The notes under the pieces are model-generated. The model was not told the origin of the DNA. It did no database searches and saw only the letters and a list, made by a program, of their open reading frames with translations. DNA of 64,000 nt. Origin: Byssothecium circinans (taxonomy: Eukaryota; Ascomycota; Dothideomycetes; Pleosporales; Massarinaceae). Of the stretch, positions 1 to 8,852 are shown piece after piece. Position numbers and translations under genes: made by a program. Every line of letters begins with the position of its first letter. Positions within the stretch are counted from its first letter, which is position 1. The DNA lies in contig ML977021.1 in NCBI GenBank assembly GCA_010015675.1, positions 257,319-321,318 of the forward strand, written 5' to 3'.

Positions 1-1
1 T

Positions 2-1607
2 GATGGAGAAGCAGGGACCGAGTTTGATGAGCAGAATTGCACGACGCTCTGTATACTAGCCGTACCGTCGTATATGACGCCTTCTGACCTGTTGGGGTTC
101 GTGGGCGAGCAGACGCGGGAAGATGTCAGTCATTTCCGGCTTATACGGACGGCAAGGGCGAACAAGTACATGGTCTTGATGAAGTTCCGTGAGGCGAAGA
201 AGGCACGGGAGTGGCGGAAGGATTGGAATGGAAAGAGCTTCAATAGTATGGAAGTAAGTCCAAAAGCCCCAAGGCTACGAGAGAGGTGCTGACATGCATA
301 AGCCAGAGTATTGCCATGTCGTCTTCGTGAAGTCGATAACCTTCCAATCCGACTCGTCCTATCGCGATCCGTCTTCCTACCCCAACCTAACCAACGACCC
401 GTTCATGCCAGTCCCCTCGAGACAACCAACAGCGCCTCTACCGGGAGAGTCGAGTGGGTCCTCGCCAGTGGAAGTCCCACCACTCGCATCAAGCCTCACG
501 GCAAAACCACTCGCACCACCAACGCCGTCTCTCGTCGAGCTTCCCACCTGCCCTGTCTGTCTCGAGCGCATGGATGAAACGACTGGTCTACTTACCATCC
601 TCTGCCAACATGTCTTCCACTGCGCATGTCTCGAGAAATGGCGAGGCTCGGGCTGCCCCGTCTGTCGCTACACACAAAACGACGCCTTCACGTCCCACAA
701 CCGCTCCCTAGACGGCGAAGCTCCCGACAACGAATGCTCGGTCTGCGGGTCCACCGAGAACCTCTGGATCTGTCTCATCTGTGGCAATATAGGATGTGGT
801 CGGTACGACAGCGCCCACGCCTTCGCGCACTACGAAGCCACCAGCCACACCTATGCCATGGATGTAGTCTCCCAGCACGTTTGGGACTATGCTGGAGACG
901 GCTACGTACATCGCCTGATACAGAACAAGGCCGACGGCAAACTCGTCGACTTGCCTGCATCCGCGCACACGAATCCCTTTGCTACTGGCGGCATGACAGG
1001 CTATGCAAACGATTCCGTGCCCCGAGAGAAGGTAGACAGCATGGGCATGGAGTACACATACCTCCTAACCTCTCAGCTCGAATCCCAACGCGCTTACTTT
1101 GAAGAACAACTCGAGCGCGCCGTTGACAAAGCCGCAAAAGCGTCCTCCACCGCCGACGAAGCATCCCGGAATGTCGCAGCTCTAACCTCCAAACTCGACA
1201 AGCTACAACTCCAATACACCGACGCACGCACCACCATTGCCTCGCTCGAGAAAGAAAGTGCTCGAAACGCAGCCAAAGCTACATCGGCCTCGGACCTCGC
1301 CCGCAAACTCACCAAACAGTACAAGGAAGAACAGATTGTTAACGAGAGCCTCATGACGCGGATCAAACACCTGGAGCAAAAGGCTGCCGAGGCCGAGGAA
1401 CGCGCCAACGTGACCGAGATGCAGAAGGCGGAGCTTGAGGAGCAGAACCGCGATTTGAGTTTCTTCATCTCGGGGCAGGAGAAGTTGAAGGAGATGCAGG
1501 GGAATGAAATCATGGGGCTTGAGGAAGGGGAGGTTCAGAGTGGGTACGTAGAGGTTGGGAAGAAGGAGGAGAAGGGTAGAAGGAAAGGGAAAGGGAGGAA
1601 GCAGTGA
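2..1607 (+). CDS. ETP1: BRAP2/Etp1-type RING and UBP zinc-finger E3 ubiquitin ligase, 5' end outside window
   Basis: The reading frame is open from base 2, so the gene starts left of the window. Exons are <2..253 and 303..1607, with a 49-base intron (GTAAGT..AAG, branch CTGAC). The first exon carries the end of the BRAP2 RNA-binding-like domain (LCILAVPSYMTPSDLLGFVG). Exon 2 follows with a RING finger (CPVC..C.H.FHC.C..CPVC), then a UBP-type zinc finger (CSVCGSTENLWICLICGNIG with later Cys/His ligands). A long coiled coil comes next (from about SQLESQRAYFEEQLERA to the basic tail GKGRRKGKGRKQ). This domain order is diagnostic of BRCA1-associated protein 2 and yeast Etp1, cytoplasmic ubiquitin ligases; the yeast protein acts in ethanol tolerance and nutrient-transporter turnover. 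The Lys/Arg-rich C-terminus may be a nuclear or RNA-binding tail (inference). Function is assigned by family only. Confidence 0.93.
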
Positions 1608-2487
1608 GGTAGGCAGGGTAGACAGGTCTTGAGTATATTCGTTTTTCATATTTGGAGTTGGAGTTGGGATATGCTTTGGGTTTGGTTCGGTTGGCGTCGA
1701 GATTTAAATCATTTTTCGAGATACCCCATTAGACAAGTCCACAGGGACTGAGCAATTCATATTTTACTCATCACTCTTTTCGTACCAGAACTGTCTTCTC
1801 ACTCAACCCAACTCAACACGGGAATAAACACACAAGTGCACTTTTCTGTCAAAGTAATGCAAGAGTAAAAAAAAGTGTCATCATAAATTCGTAAGCAAAC
1901 CCATCTAACACCATCACGCTCCGAGTCCAACCCGCGCTATACCCGCAAAAAGTAAAACTCCCATTAAGAATGTAATACATGTACATCGAGAGAAGAGTCG
2001 TAACCGCCAATGCCATATGCGTCGTGCAGCGAGATCGCAATCGATCGCCGCCCCTCAATAGCCGTCCGTTACGGGTCGTTCAAGTCGTGTCATTAATGCC
2101 CATGCCAGCAGTCGATCTTTTCTGGAGAGCCACATGCGTGAAGAGGGGAAAGTAGAGGGAAATTATGAAACACCCTGAAAAGCCCAGCAACCTGCCAAAA
2201 GAAAAAATTCCCCACAATCCAAATTGAAAACCAGCCCAGTAGACATGTCGGACGCCGAGTGAAGTAGCCAAGGTAGATAGATTTTTTGCTCGTCGCTGAG
2301 GAGAGATATGTGATGATGTGGAGATGATGTGTGGTGATATCGACGCGTTCAAGGCCGGTAAAATGGAGGGTGTTTGAGGGCAGTGGATATCCAAAAGCCG
2401 ATCATAATCGAAGGCAAAGTCCGGGCAGGTGTTCCTGCCATGAACAGCCAATGTCATGAGTTCAATGGTAACAGTCGATTGGTGCCT
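1608..2487. other. Intergenic, convergent 3' ends
   Basis: About 880 bases between the convergent BRAP2-type and GBD/FH3 genes. Short ORFs occur here (for example 2080..2457 on the minus strand) but have no recognisable domain or codon-like composition. I see no RNA gene or mobile element. It probably holds two 3' UTRs. Confidence 0.6.
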
Positions 2488-5136
2488 TCAAATCCAATCA
2501 TCATGGACAACCTTCTTGCCACCAACGTCTTTTTCGAAGCCCAAACCCAAGCTAGACCCCAGGTCCATCTTCGGAGCCTGAATCTGCGGCGGTGCTTCCT
2601 TCTTCTTCGTCGGGCTCTGCTTGACTGGACTGCCAACACCAGGCTTGCCATCCGGTGGTCCCATCCTCACATCGCGCACCTCCCAGCCGTCTTCCAAAGC
2701 AGCGCCGATCCAGACTTTGACAGCATCGTGGACGGCACCGTAGTACTTTGGATTGCACGTTCGCAAGTGTCCCATGACTTTCTCAAATCCGGAAATCTTA
2801 AGGTCGGAGCGGAAAGTATTGCGTGCTTCACGGGTTGGAAGACTAGCAATGATGCCATTGAGAAGGTCGAGGTGGGTTGCAATATAGTTCGTGGCATCCC
2901 ATTCTACGCCCCCGACGTAGGGTGCTGCAGGAACGATAGCACGCGGTCCGGGAAAATGAGCTTGTGCGTATGACTCAGGTGCCTCCGAGTTTATTGGAAT
3001 CGGGACCACATTGAGATGATGAATGAAGATCCAGAAGACTTCTTTGGTGACGTTTGTGATCTCCTTGCACCAGACCTGGTAAGGGCGGGACTGATGCATC
3101 TGGAGGATGAAGGGAACAGTAGAGGATTCCTTCTCCTTGACTGGGTCCTTCAAGTATTTGATAAGCTCTGCGGCACGAGTCGGAAGTTCAGCTCGTGGCG
3201 CGGTATCAAGGTGGGCAAAGATGATCTGGATGATGAGCTCACGCGTAGTAAACTCACTCGGGCCCTTGTGTTCTTCGTCGAACAGCATGCCAAACAAGGC
3301 TGGGAAAAGCGTCGATGAGATTTCCGCGAACTGCTTAAGGGCGGAATCGGTTGTACAGAGGCCTTTGAGACATCGCAACAGCTCGTGAAGCAGAGTATCC
3401 TCATGGTCTTCTCGCCACTCCACTTCGATGATCCGGTGCAGCAAACCAACAAGCTCGGTCATTCCACCCTCTTGGATGAATTGGTTGACCCACTGTACGG
3501 TCTCGTTTCGTAACAGTAGACGAAGCTTGTGAAGCTTTCCGACCTCCACGTCTTGCGGCTTGGGAGACTTTTTGAGATACGTGATAAACTCATCGGGGTT
3601 GACAGCCTTTGAACCCTTCGACACAGACCTCTGCGAAGCAATGGAAGCCAGTGACCTAGACGACGGTGTTTTGTGAAGTGATTTCGTAGACGCGCCGTCG
3701 CTTCTCTGCTTTTTAACGGGTGAGTCGCCCTTGTTGAAGTAGAAAGTCCTGCTCCTCGGTCGTTCACGCTTTGAAGACGCGTCAGAGGTTGTCTCTACGG
3801 GAACCTTCTCATCTTCCATGGAGCCATCGTGCGACTTTGCAGGCCTTGAAATGATTGGCCTACTCGTCGGTTTTCCGGCAGTTGTGGAATTTCCGGATGC
3901 CGACCGTGAACCAGTAGAGGGATCTAACTTATGCGTTCGGACAAAATCGGCCTTGACTTCAAGCTTCAGGGTACGCATCTGAGCTCGTTGGTGGGTAGGA
4001 ATGTTCCGCGACTCTAGCACAGATTCAAACTCGGCATCGACAACCTTAGGGTCGAGCTTCGTAGGTGACGATGGGGTGGCGACACTCTGAGGCGGTGACG
4101 ACTTGGACTTGCCATTGAACGCAGCCACGGCAGCCATGACACGGCTTTGCCTCTTCGTGGTTGTCTCTGTCGTCTTCTTTGCGCTGGTGTCGTCCCTGCT
4201 CTTCTCAGAGCTTGTACGCCGAAGAAGGCCACGGGTTCTCGTGCTCTTTGGCGAAGCATTCTCCTTCACGCGTCCCTCGTTGCCCTTTGTGTCGCCCAAC
4301 GGCACTCTGTCATTGCTCCGCTTACGAGTCCATGTCTCGAGCAAGGACGTTGTCGATGCTGTGCCGGGAATAAAGAGAGACTTTGGGCGTTCCTTGGCCT
4401 GCGAGTTCTTCTGGAGCGAGGGCTGGCCGTAGTCAAAGAAGTTGCGCTGCTTGGACGGAGAATAGTCGTGGTGCGAGTAGATGGCAATCTCCTCCTCGAT
4501 GCTTCGCCGCTGGTCATTCAATGGAACTTTGCTCGTCGTCGTGATCTCCTGCAGCGGCTGCGAGCTGAATTCGGCCCATATGGGGGTACGCGGTGCTGCT
4601 GCGGCGTTCGCGGAGCGTGGCGGTGTGGTGTTCTCCTTATCTTTCACAGGTGTCTGCTGAACCTCCTTGGGCTGCTTGCCTTTTCCGAAGAGACCTGCAA
4701 TGTTGGCCGACGACCTAGACTTCTTTGGGCTCACAGCAGCGTCATCTGCTCGTGTCCGGCTCGGCTCTCTAGACCTGCTATCCTTCACCTGCTCTTTGCT
4801 TTTGTCTCTACCCAAGGACCGAAGCGATACCGAGCTCAATGTCTTCTTGTGCAGGCCTTTCGTTGGGCGGGTCTGGGTGTCTTGCGATTTGCGTGGGCTT
4901 GACGATGTAGGAATATTCTGGGTGCGGCGGCTGGAGGCTTGCATCTGGCTATGGGGGTGATCGGGTGGCAGAAGCATAGCGCCTGGGTTGAGGAGCGCAG
5001 TGGGATTGTAGGCATGGCTGTCGGGCTGGTTGCTGCTGAGTGCAGCGCCGTTGGAAGGGGAGGGTTTATGGCTTTTGGACGCGATGATGGACTTGAGAAC
5101 TGATGACTTGTTGCGCCTGTGCGCCGGCGTCGCCAT
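2488..5136 (-). CDS. GBD/FH3-domain protein without FH1/FH2 (formin-regulatory-like)
   Basis: Single-exon gene of about 882 aa. The ORF opens at 5151, but the second ATG (5136, MATPAHRRNKSS) fits a fungal start better. The N-terminal ~500 residues are low complexity: Ser/Thr/Pro/Lys rich, with many SP/TP and RxxS sites, and probably disordered and phosphorylated. Residues about 515-780 read as the Diaphanous-type Rho GTPase-binding plus FH3 armadillo region (PDEFITYLKKSPKPQDVEVG, WVNQFIQEGGMTELVGLLHR, LLHELLRCLKGLCTTDSALK). Fungal formins such as SepA continue into proline-rich FH1 and actin-nucleating FH2 domains. Here the protein stops about 90 residues after FH3, at KKVVHDDWI, with a normal stop. 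It therefore cannot nucleate actin itself. A Rho/Rac effector or polarity scaffold role is inferred. Confidence 0.85.
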   Translation of the reverse strand: MATPAHRRNKSSVLKSIIASKSHKPSPSNGAALSSNQPDSHAYNPTALLNPGAMLLPPDHPHSQMQASSRRTQNIPTSSSPRKSQDTQTRPTKGLHKKTLSSVSLRSLGRDKSKEQVKDSRSREPSRTRADDAAVSPKKSRSSANIAGLFGKGKQPKEVQQTPVKDKENTTPPRSANAAAAPRTPIWAEFSSQPLQEITTTSKVPLNDQRRSIEEEIAIYSHHDYSPSKQRNFFDYGQPSLQKNSQAKERPKSLFIPGTASTTSLLETWTRKRSNDRVPLGDTKGNEGRVKENASPKSTRTRGLLRRTSSEKSRDDTSAKKTTETTTKRQSRVMAAVAAFNGKSKSSPPQSVATPSSPTKLDPKVVDAEFESVLESRNIPTHQRAQMRTLKLEVKADFVRTHKLDPSTGSRSASGNSTTAGKPTSRPIISRPAKSHDGSMEDEKVPVETTSDASSKRERPRSRTFYFNKGDSPVKKQRSDGASTKSLHKTPSSRSLASIASQRSVSKGSKAVNPDEFITYLKKSPKPQDVEVGKLHKLRLLLRNETVQWVNQFIQEGGMTELVGLLHRIIEVEWREDHEDTLLHELLRCLKGLCTTDSALKQFAEISSTLFPALFGMLFDEEHKGPSEFTTRELIIQIIFAHLDTAPRAELPTRAAELIKYLKDPVKEKESSTVPFILQMHQSRPYQVWCKEITNVTKEVFWIFIHHLNVVPIPINSEAPESYAQAHFPGPRAIVPAAPYVGGVEWDATNYIATHLDLLNGIIASLPTREARNTFRSDLKISGFEKVMGHLRTCNPKYYGAVHDAVKVWIGAALEDGWEVRDVRMGPPDGKPGVGSPVKQSPTKKKEAPPQIQAPKMDLGSSLGLGFEKDVGGKKVVHDDWI

Positions 5137-5623
5137 GATGAGGGCTAGCAAAAAATAACGTGAAGTGGAAAAGGAGCTGCTATAGCAGGCGGACCGCAGT
5201 CATATGCAGGTTGACGATGGAGCTCGAGCCGCGTAAACAAAGGGCGTAGTTGCCGGGGCTACGGCGCGCTAGTCGGGTGCGGGGAAGGCGCCTCTCGTGC
5301 AGGCAAGAAAGCCGGCACTACGTGCAACATGTGAACAACGAGCATAAGGTACAACAAAATCTACAGCTACGTAGGCTGGATACCATCACTGACACATCGA
5401 CCCTTATACAAAAGTACCGTGAACAGTTTCGGAGCACATCGAGTCCCTACAACAGCACTGCGATGGGGGATGCTTATCGCGACATGATGCAGCGTGCTTC
5501 TTCCTGTTAGCTTGCATACTCAATTCAGAGAATGTTTAACGAGTTGCTTGTGATAATACCCAGAGGACAAATTCCTAGTAATTGAACATTAACAGACAGG
5601 AGGGAGAAGGATACAAGCGGCCT
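5137..5623. other. Intergenic, promoter of GBD/FH3 gene
   Basis: About 490 bases between the start of the minus-strand GBD/FH3 gene and the stop of the next minus-strand gene. An 86-aa plus-strand ORF (5250..5510) has no recognisable motif and I do not call it a gene. Confidence 0.5.
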
Positions 5624-6928
5624 CTAGAACAACATGAGAACGAGAAAGCTGATAGCCAGTAGTCCATAGGGGCCGACCCAAACACGTTCAGTTCGCAGCG
5701 CATCGCTCGACGCACCCGCTCCGCCGCAACAAGAACCTTGCCTATACGAAACGTTGTTCGCCGTCGCCGCCACTTCAAAAACTGACCCATTGACGTTTCC
5801 GAAATTGTAATAGTCGACCAGCAAGAAGTTCGGTGGCCTTCCCCACATCGCTGTGCAGTTGTTGACATTCAGCCCTAGGCTGCCATTCCTCGATACAGCG
5901 TTCACCTCGTCCAACAACGTGTACGCGGGGATCAAGACATCTTGGCCTAATAATTGTATGTCGATGTTTAGGTTGTGATTCAACATGTAGGTCCTGTGCC
6001 TCGACACATTTTCTGCTTGGTTCGGCGGACGCTGCACAATACACGGGAAAGCGGGATCTGTGGGACTGAACTGGGTCTGCCATTGATATGCGAACTGATC
6101 CAGCAGAAAAGGCACCTCAGTCTGATTCGCCAAGTAATCGACCATGACGACGACACGTTTGTTCCGCAGAATCATCTCGCCGAGGGTAGGCCATTCATCC
6201 AGTGACAGGTGAGAGGAGCCAGGCGTGTAGACGTAAGAGAGAATTCCGGAGTTTAAGAAAGGGGAAATGTAGGTTGAGGGTGGAACTCGGTTATCGTTGC
6301 CCATCATTATAGTGATCACTTCGTGGGGATTGGATTCTAACCACCCAGCGACGGTTGTCAGGTAGGCTTCCAGAGTTCCAACGTCGAGAAGGGAGCATGA
6401 CGTGTGGCAGAGGTGGAGACCAGCGCTGGCATTCGGGTAGTGAGTTTCGAATTGTACTGTCATCGATCAGACAAGTCATATTTTTCGCACCAAGCAGGAC
6501 TTACGACCCCGAATGCCGTCTTCAAGTTGCGGTATCACAGAGTAGACCTGGTTGGAAGCCGCGTTGTGCGGCACAACGAAAGGGCTGTTGTGCGCTACTA
6601 CCATGGATACATTGCTATATTTGCGGCCGCAGAACTCGACATTACCGTTGCATGGCCGCGTATTAGTGGCTTGCGGGTTGAGAGGCGTTGAGACCGTTAC
6701 GGTAGATGCAGCTGAGGCACTGGCTCTCGAAGCTCCGGTGATGTCGAGGTATTCGTGTGAGGTTGAGGTTGAGGAGGATGCGAGAGAGAGAAAAGCGGCG
6801 CTGATAGAGCTGGCGGCTTCGCTGGGCACTGCAACGGATGTGCGTGAAGAAATAAAGGAAGAAGAGGATTGCGAAAACACGGAACGGGGAATGAGAAGTG
6901 ATAGGAAGGCAGCTTTGGAGGCTATCAT
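5624..6928 (-). CDS. Secreted GPI-anchored PLC-like phosphodiesterase (PI-PLC X superfamily)
   Basis: Two exons, 6928..6505 and 6456..5624, joined across a 48-base intron (GTAAGT..CAG); the phase closes (CGG GGT C|TA CAA) and gives 418 aa. The N-terminus is a signal peptide (SKAAFLSLLIPRSVFSQ), followed by a Ser/Thr-rich linker of about 70 residues. The TIM-barrel starts near residue 95 (CNGNVEFCGRKYSNVSMVVA, then HNSPF with the catalytic-type His). It continues with GIRGLQFETHY, CHTSCSLLDVGTLEAYL and SNPHEVITIMMGN, the pattern of fungal PLC-like phosphodiesterases. The C-terminus is a hydrophobic segment (YGLLAISFLVLMLF) after a small-residue stretch, typical of a GPI-attachment signal. Several N-glycosylation sites are present. 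The substrate is unknown; hydrolysis of a phosphodiester or GPI-type glycolipid at the cell surface is the family expectation. Confidence 0.88.
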
Positions 6929-7312
6929 TGTGAGTGGAGATAAATGAATGGCAGTACTATTCGAGAGAGAGAATTGGGCTAGCTCTGATTGTTGTCGAGC
7001 ACGGCATAATCTTTACAGAAGTCAAATGAGGCTCGCGTTGGCTATGCATCTGAAGATTTTCTTGAGGTGACGATCAGCGGGAAGGTACTATGACGGCATC
7101 GTTGCCGCCCTTCGACGATAGATGCCGGAATGACTGATAAGGATGTCCTGAAGCTTTTAAGCGTGTGTGTCCGGGTACAGGTTGAAGTTCTTCCTCAGGT
7201 GAGCGCCAATGGCGACTACACTCAATGAAGATCTCCATCTTTCAGGGTCTCTTGACAAGACCCAACTTCACACAACGGGCTTTCAACCTGTCGTATGTAG
7301 TATCAATATGTC
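6929..7312. other. Intergenic, upstream of PLC-like gene
   Basis: About 380 bases upstream of the PLC-like gene. No ORF, tRNA or repeat is apparent; it probably holds the promoter. Confidence 0.5.
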
Positions 7313-7597
7313 TCAGGCTCTCGCTATCTGATTGATTGTCTTCCCCTGCTTCTTCATTTCCCTGATCTTGTCGTTGTCTTCGTCTGTCCACACCTTGCGC
7401 TTCACAGCCAGGTTCAAATGATTGAGGCGGTTCTTGAGCTCGCGTGGACCTACACCAAGTTCAACCTGAATCTGATCGATCGTCTTCCCCTGCTTCTTCA
7501 TTTCCCTAGTCTTGTCGTCGTGTTCGAGAAAGCATGAGTGAAGAGCTAAATTGCCGACATCTGGATTATTCGTAGACGACACGCATGTCGACGTCAA
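7313..7597 (-). CDS. Short Myb/SANT-like ORF with an internal duplication, possibly a gene fragment
   Basis: The 94-aa ORF contains two copies of a helix-turn-helix-like unit. The first is DDKTREMKKQGKTIDQIQVE followed by LGVGPRELKNRLNHLN. The second is VWTDEDNDKIREMKKQGKTI followed by NQIARA and a stop. The second copy has the W-T-x-E-D opening of Myb/SANT-type domains but ends where the third helix should begin, so the ORF may be truncated by mutation. At DNA level the duplicated stretches (about 7333-7375 and 7478-7520) are nearly identical, so the duplication is recent. It lies beside a MITE cluster and an assembly gap. It could be a genuine small DNA-binding protein, or debris of a larger regulatory or transposon protein. 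Confidence 0.35.
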   Translation of the reverse strand: MTSTCVSSTNNPDVGNLALHSCFLEHDDKTREMKKQGKTIDQIQVELGVGPRELKNRLNHLNLAVKRKVWTDEDNDKIREMKKQGKTINQIARA

Positions 7598-7849
7598 GTG
7601 TGATGCTAGGGCTAGACTTTGACGCTAAGGCATTCGAGACTTTTCTTCCGTGTCTCTGCGGAAATGTAGGGCCTGTCTCGCAATTAGGACACTTAACCTT
7701 GTAGCTTGCTTGATAGACGCTTGCCCACCCCCAAATATCCTAAGAGGAACTACAAAGACAGCCTAGAAGCCCACTCAAAGCCTTGTGCTCTCAATCTAAC
7801 AGATTAATGTTTGAGTCCACATCTGAAGGCAAAGTCAAGCTGTACGCAA

Positions 7850-8075
7850 CCACGCGATTGAAATAATTCCCCGCACATATAATACTCTCTCACTAAAGAT
7901 CGCCCACAGTAACTAATACGTTAATTACTCTCCTTTAACTTTAATAAATATAGAATTGTAAAGCTAGGCCTGTTCTTTTACGTAGGAGTAGGAAGAGGTT
8001 AAAAGGGCTTCGTTGGGTGTGGCTAAATATAAGCTGATGTTTTTTGGTGTGCGGCGAATTATTTCAATCTCGTGG
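7850..8075. mobile_element. MITE-like element, family A, complete copy
   Basis: A 226-base element bounded by terminal inverted repeats of 27 bases: left end 7850-7876, right end 8049-8075. The right end reverse-complemented matches the left at 25 of 27 positions (CCACG[C/A]GATTGAAATAATTC...). A possible 3-base target duplication, CAA, flanks it (7847-7849 and 8076-8078). It has no coding capacity. Two further partial copies occur in this window. Confidence 0.8.
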
Positions 8076-8278
8076 CAACCTCCCGTGTGTAGAACTTGAC
8101 TTGGCTAGTATGTACGGACTCGAAAGATAGGTGGCAAAGAATATTTCTTTCAAGCACTTAGTTGATTTTAACACCGTACCTCTACATTTTTACTTAAGTT
8201 AATACTTATTATGGTTCTAGCCCTTTTACCACAGACGTTGATGAAAGTCTGCGCAGTCAAAGTTCTCTATGGGACTAA

Positions 8279-8489
8279 CCACGCGGTTGAAAGAATTCCC
8301 CGCACATATAATACTCTCTTACTAAAGACTATCATAATAACTAACACGTTAATCACTCTCCTTCAACTTTAATAAGATATAGAATTGTAAAGCTAGGCCT
8401 GCTCTTTTACGTAGGTGTATGAAGAGGTTAAAAGGGCTTCGTTGGGTGTAGGTAAATATGAGCCGAACTTTTTTGGTGTGCGGCGAATT
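8279..8489. mobile_element. MITE-like element, family A, copy truncated at right inverted repeat
   Basis: The interior and left inverted repeat match the 7850-8075 copy closely (for example GAATTGTAAAGCTAGGCCTG). The right inverted repeat is recognisable only up to GTGCGGCGAATT at 8489, after which the sequence diverges. Confidence 0.75.
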
Positions 8490-8530
8490 GGCTAAAATAT
8501 GCTAATTATTTATATGTAGACCGCCGCGCC

Positions 8531-8554
8531 TAGTAGTAGTAGTAGTAGTAGTAG
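8531..8554. repeat. TAG/GTA trinucleotide microsatellite at gap edge
   Basis: Eight uninterrupted TAG units end directly at the gap, so the true length is unknown. Confidence 0.9.
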
Positions 8555-8619
8555 NNNNNNNNNNNNNNNNNNNNNNNNNNNNNNNNNNNNNNNNNNNNNN
8601 NNNNNNNNNNNNNNNNNNN
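8555..8619. other. Assembly gap (65 N)
   Basis: The run of N is flanked by a TAG microsatellite on the left and an 11-base C tract (8620-8630) on the right. The gap lies inside repetitive DNA, so its 65-base size may be nominal. Confidence 0.98.
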
Positions 8620-8797
8620 CCCCCCCCCCCTCTCCGCCATCGAGCTGCTCCAGCAGCGCATCGATGTGTTGGAGCTGCAGCTCCAAGGGGACTTCCCCAT
8701 GGGGAATGATCCGGAGGAGGAGGAGGCCGCCGCCAGGATGGAGTTTGCGGCGGGCAATCATAAATAGATATTATTATTTTAGGATACATCAATGACA
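8620..8797 (+). repeat. Dispersed repeat B, copy 1 (3' end of an unidentified element)
   Basis: It shares a coding-like tail and 3' flank with 15358-15534. On the plus strand the tail reads LSAIELLQQRIDVLELQLQG, then GDFPMGNDPEEEEAAARMEF, ending AAGNHK and TAG. It is followed by a shared AT-rich stretch (ATAGATATTATTATTTTAGG, then ATACATCAATGACA). This resembles the C-terminus and 3' end of a transposon-encoded coiled-coil protein. The rest lies in or beyond the gap. I do not recognise the element family. Confidence 0.6.
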
Positions 8798-8852
8798 ACA
8801 ATATCTTCACACGGGATTCCAACATGCCTGCCCCTCATCACCACTCCCTCAC

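Larger units (their letters stand above)
7598..8852. other. Gene-free repeat island
   Basis: About 1.25 kb without a plausible gene. It holds two copies of an inverted-repeat element (7850-8075 and 8279-8489), a TAG microsatellite running into a 65-base gap, a C tract, and a fragment of a dispersed repeat (8620-8797). These are listed separately. Confidence 0.7.

Noticed and set aside
5250..5510. 86-aa plus-strand ORF upstream of the GBD/FH3 gene
   Set aside because: Basic, Arg-rich composition with no motif, lying in a presumed promoter; likely chance.
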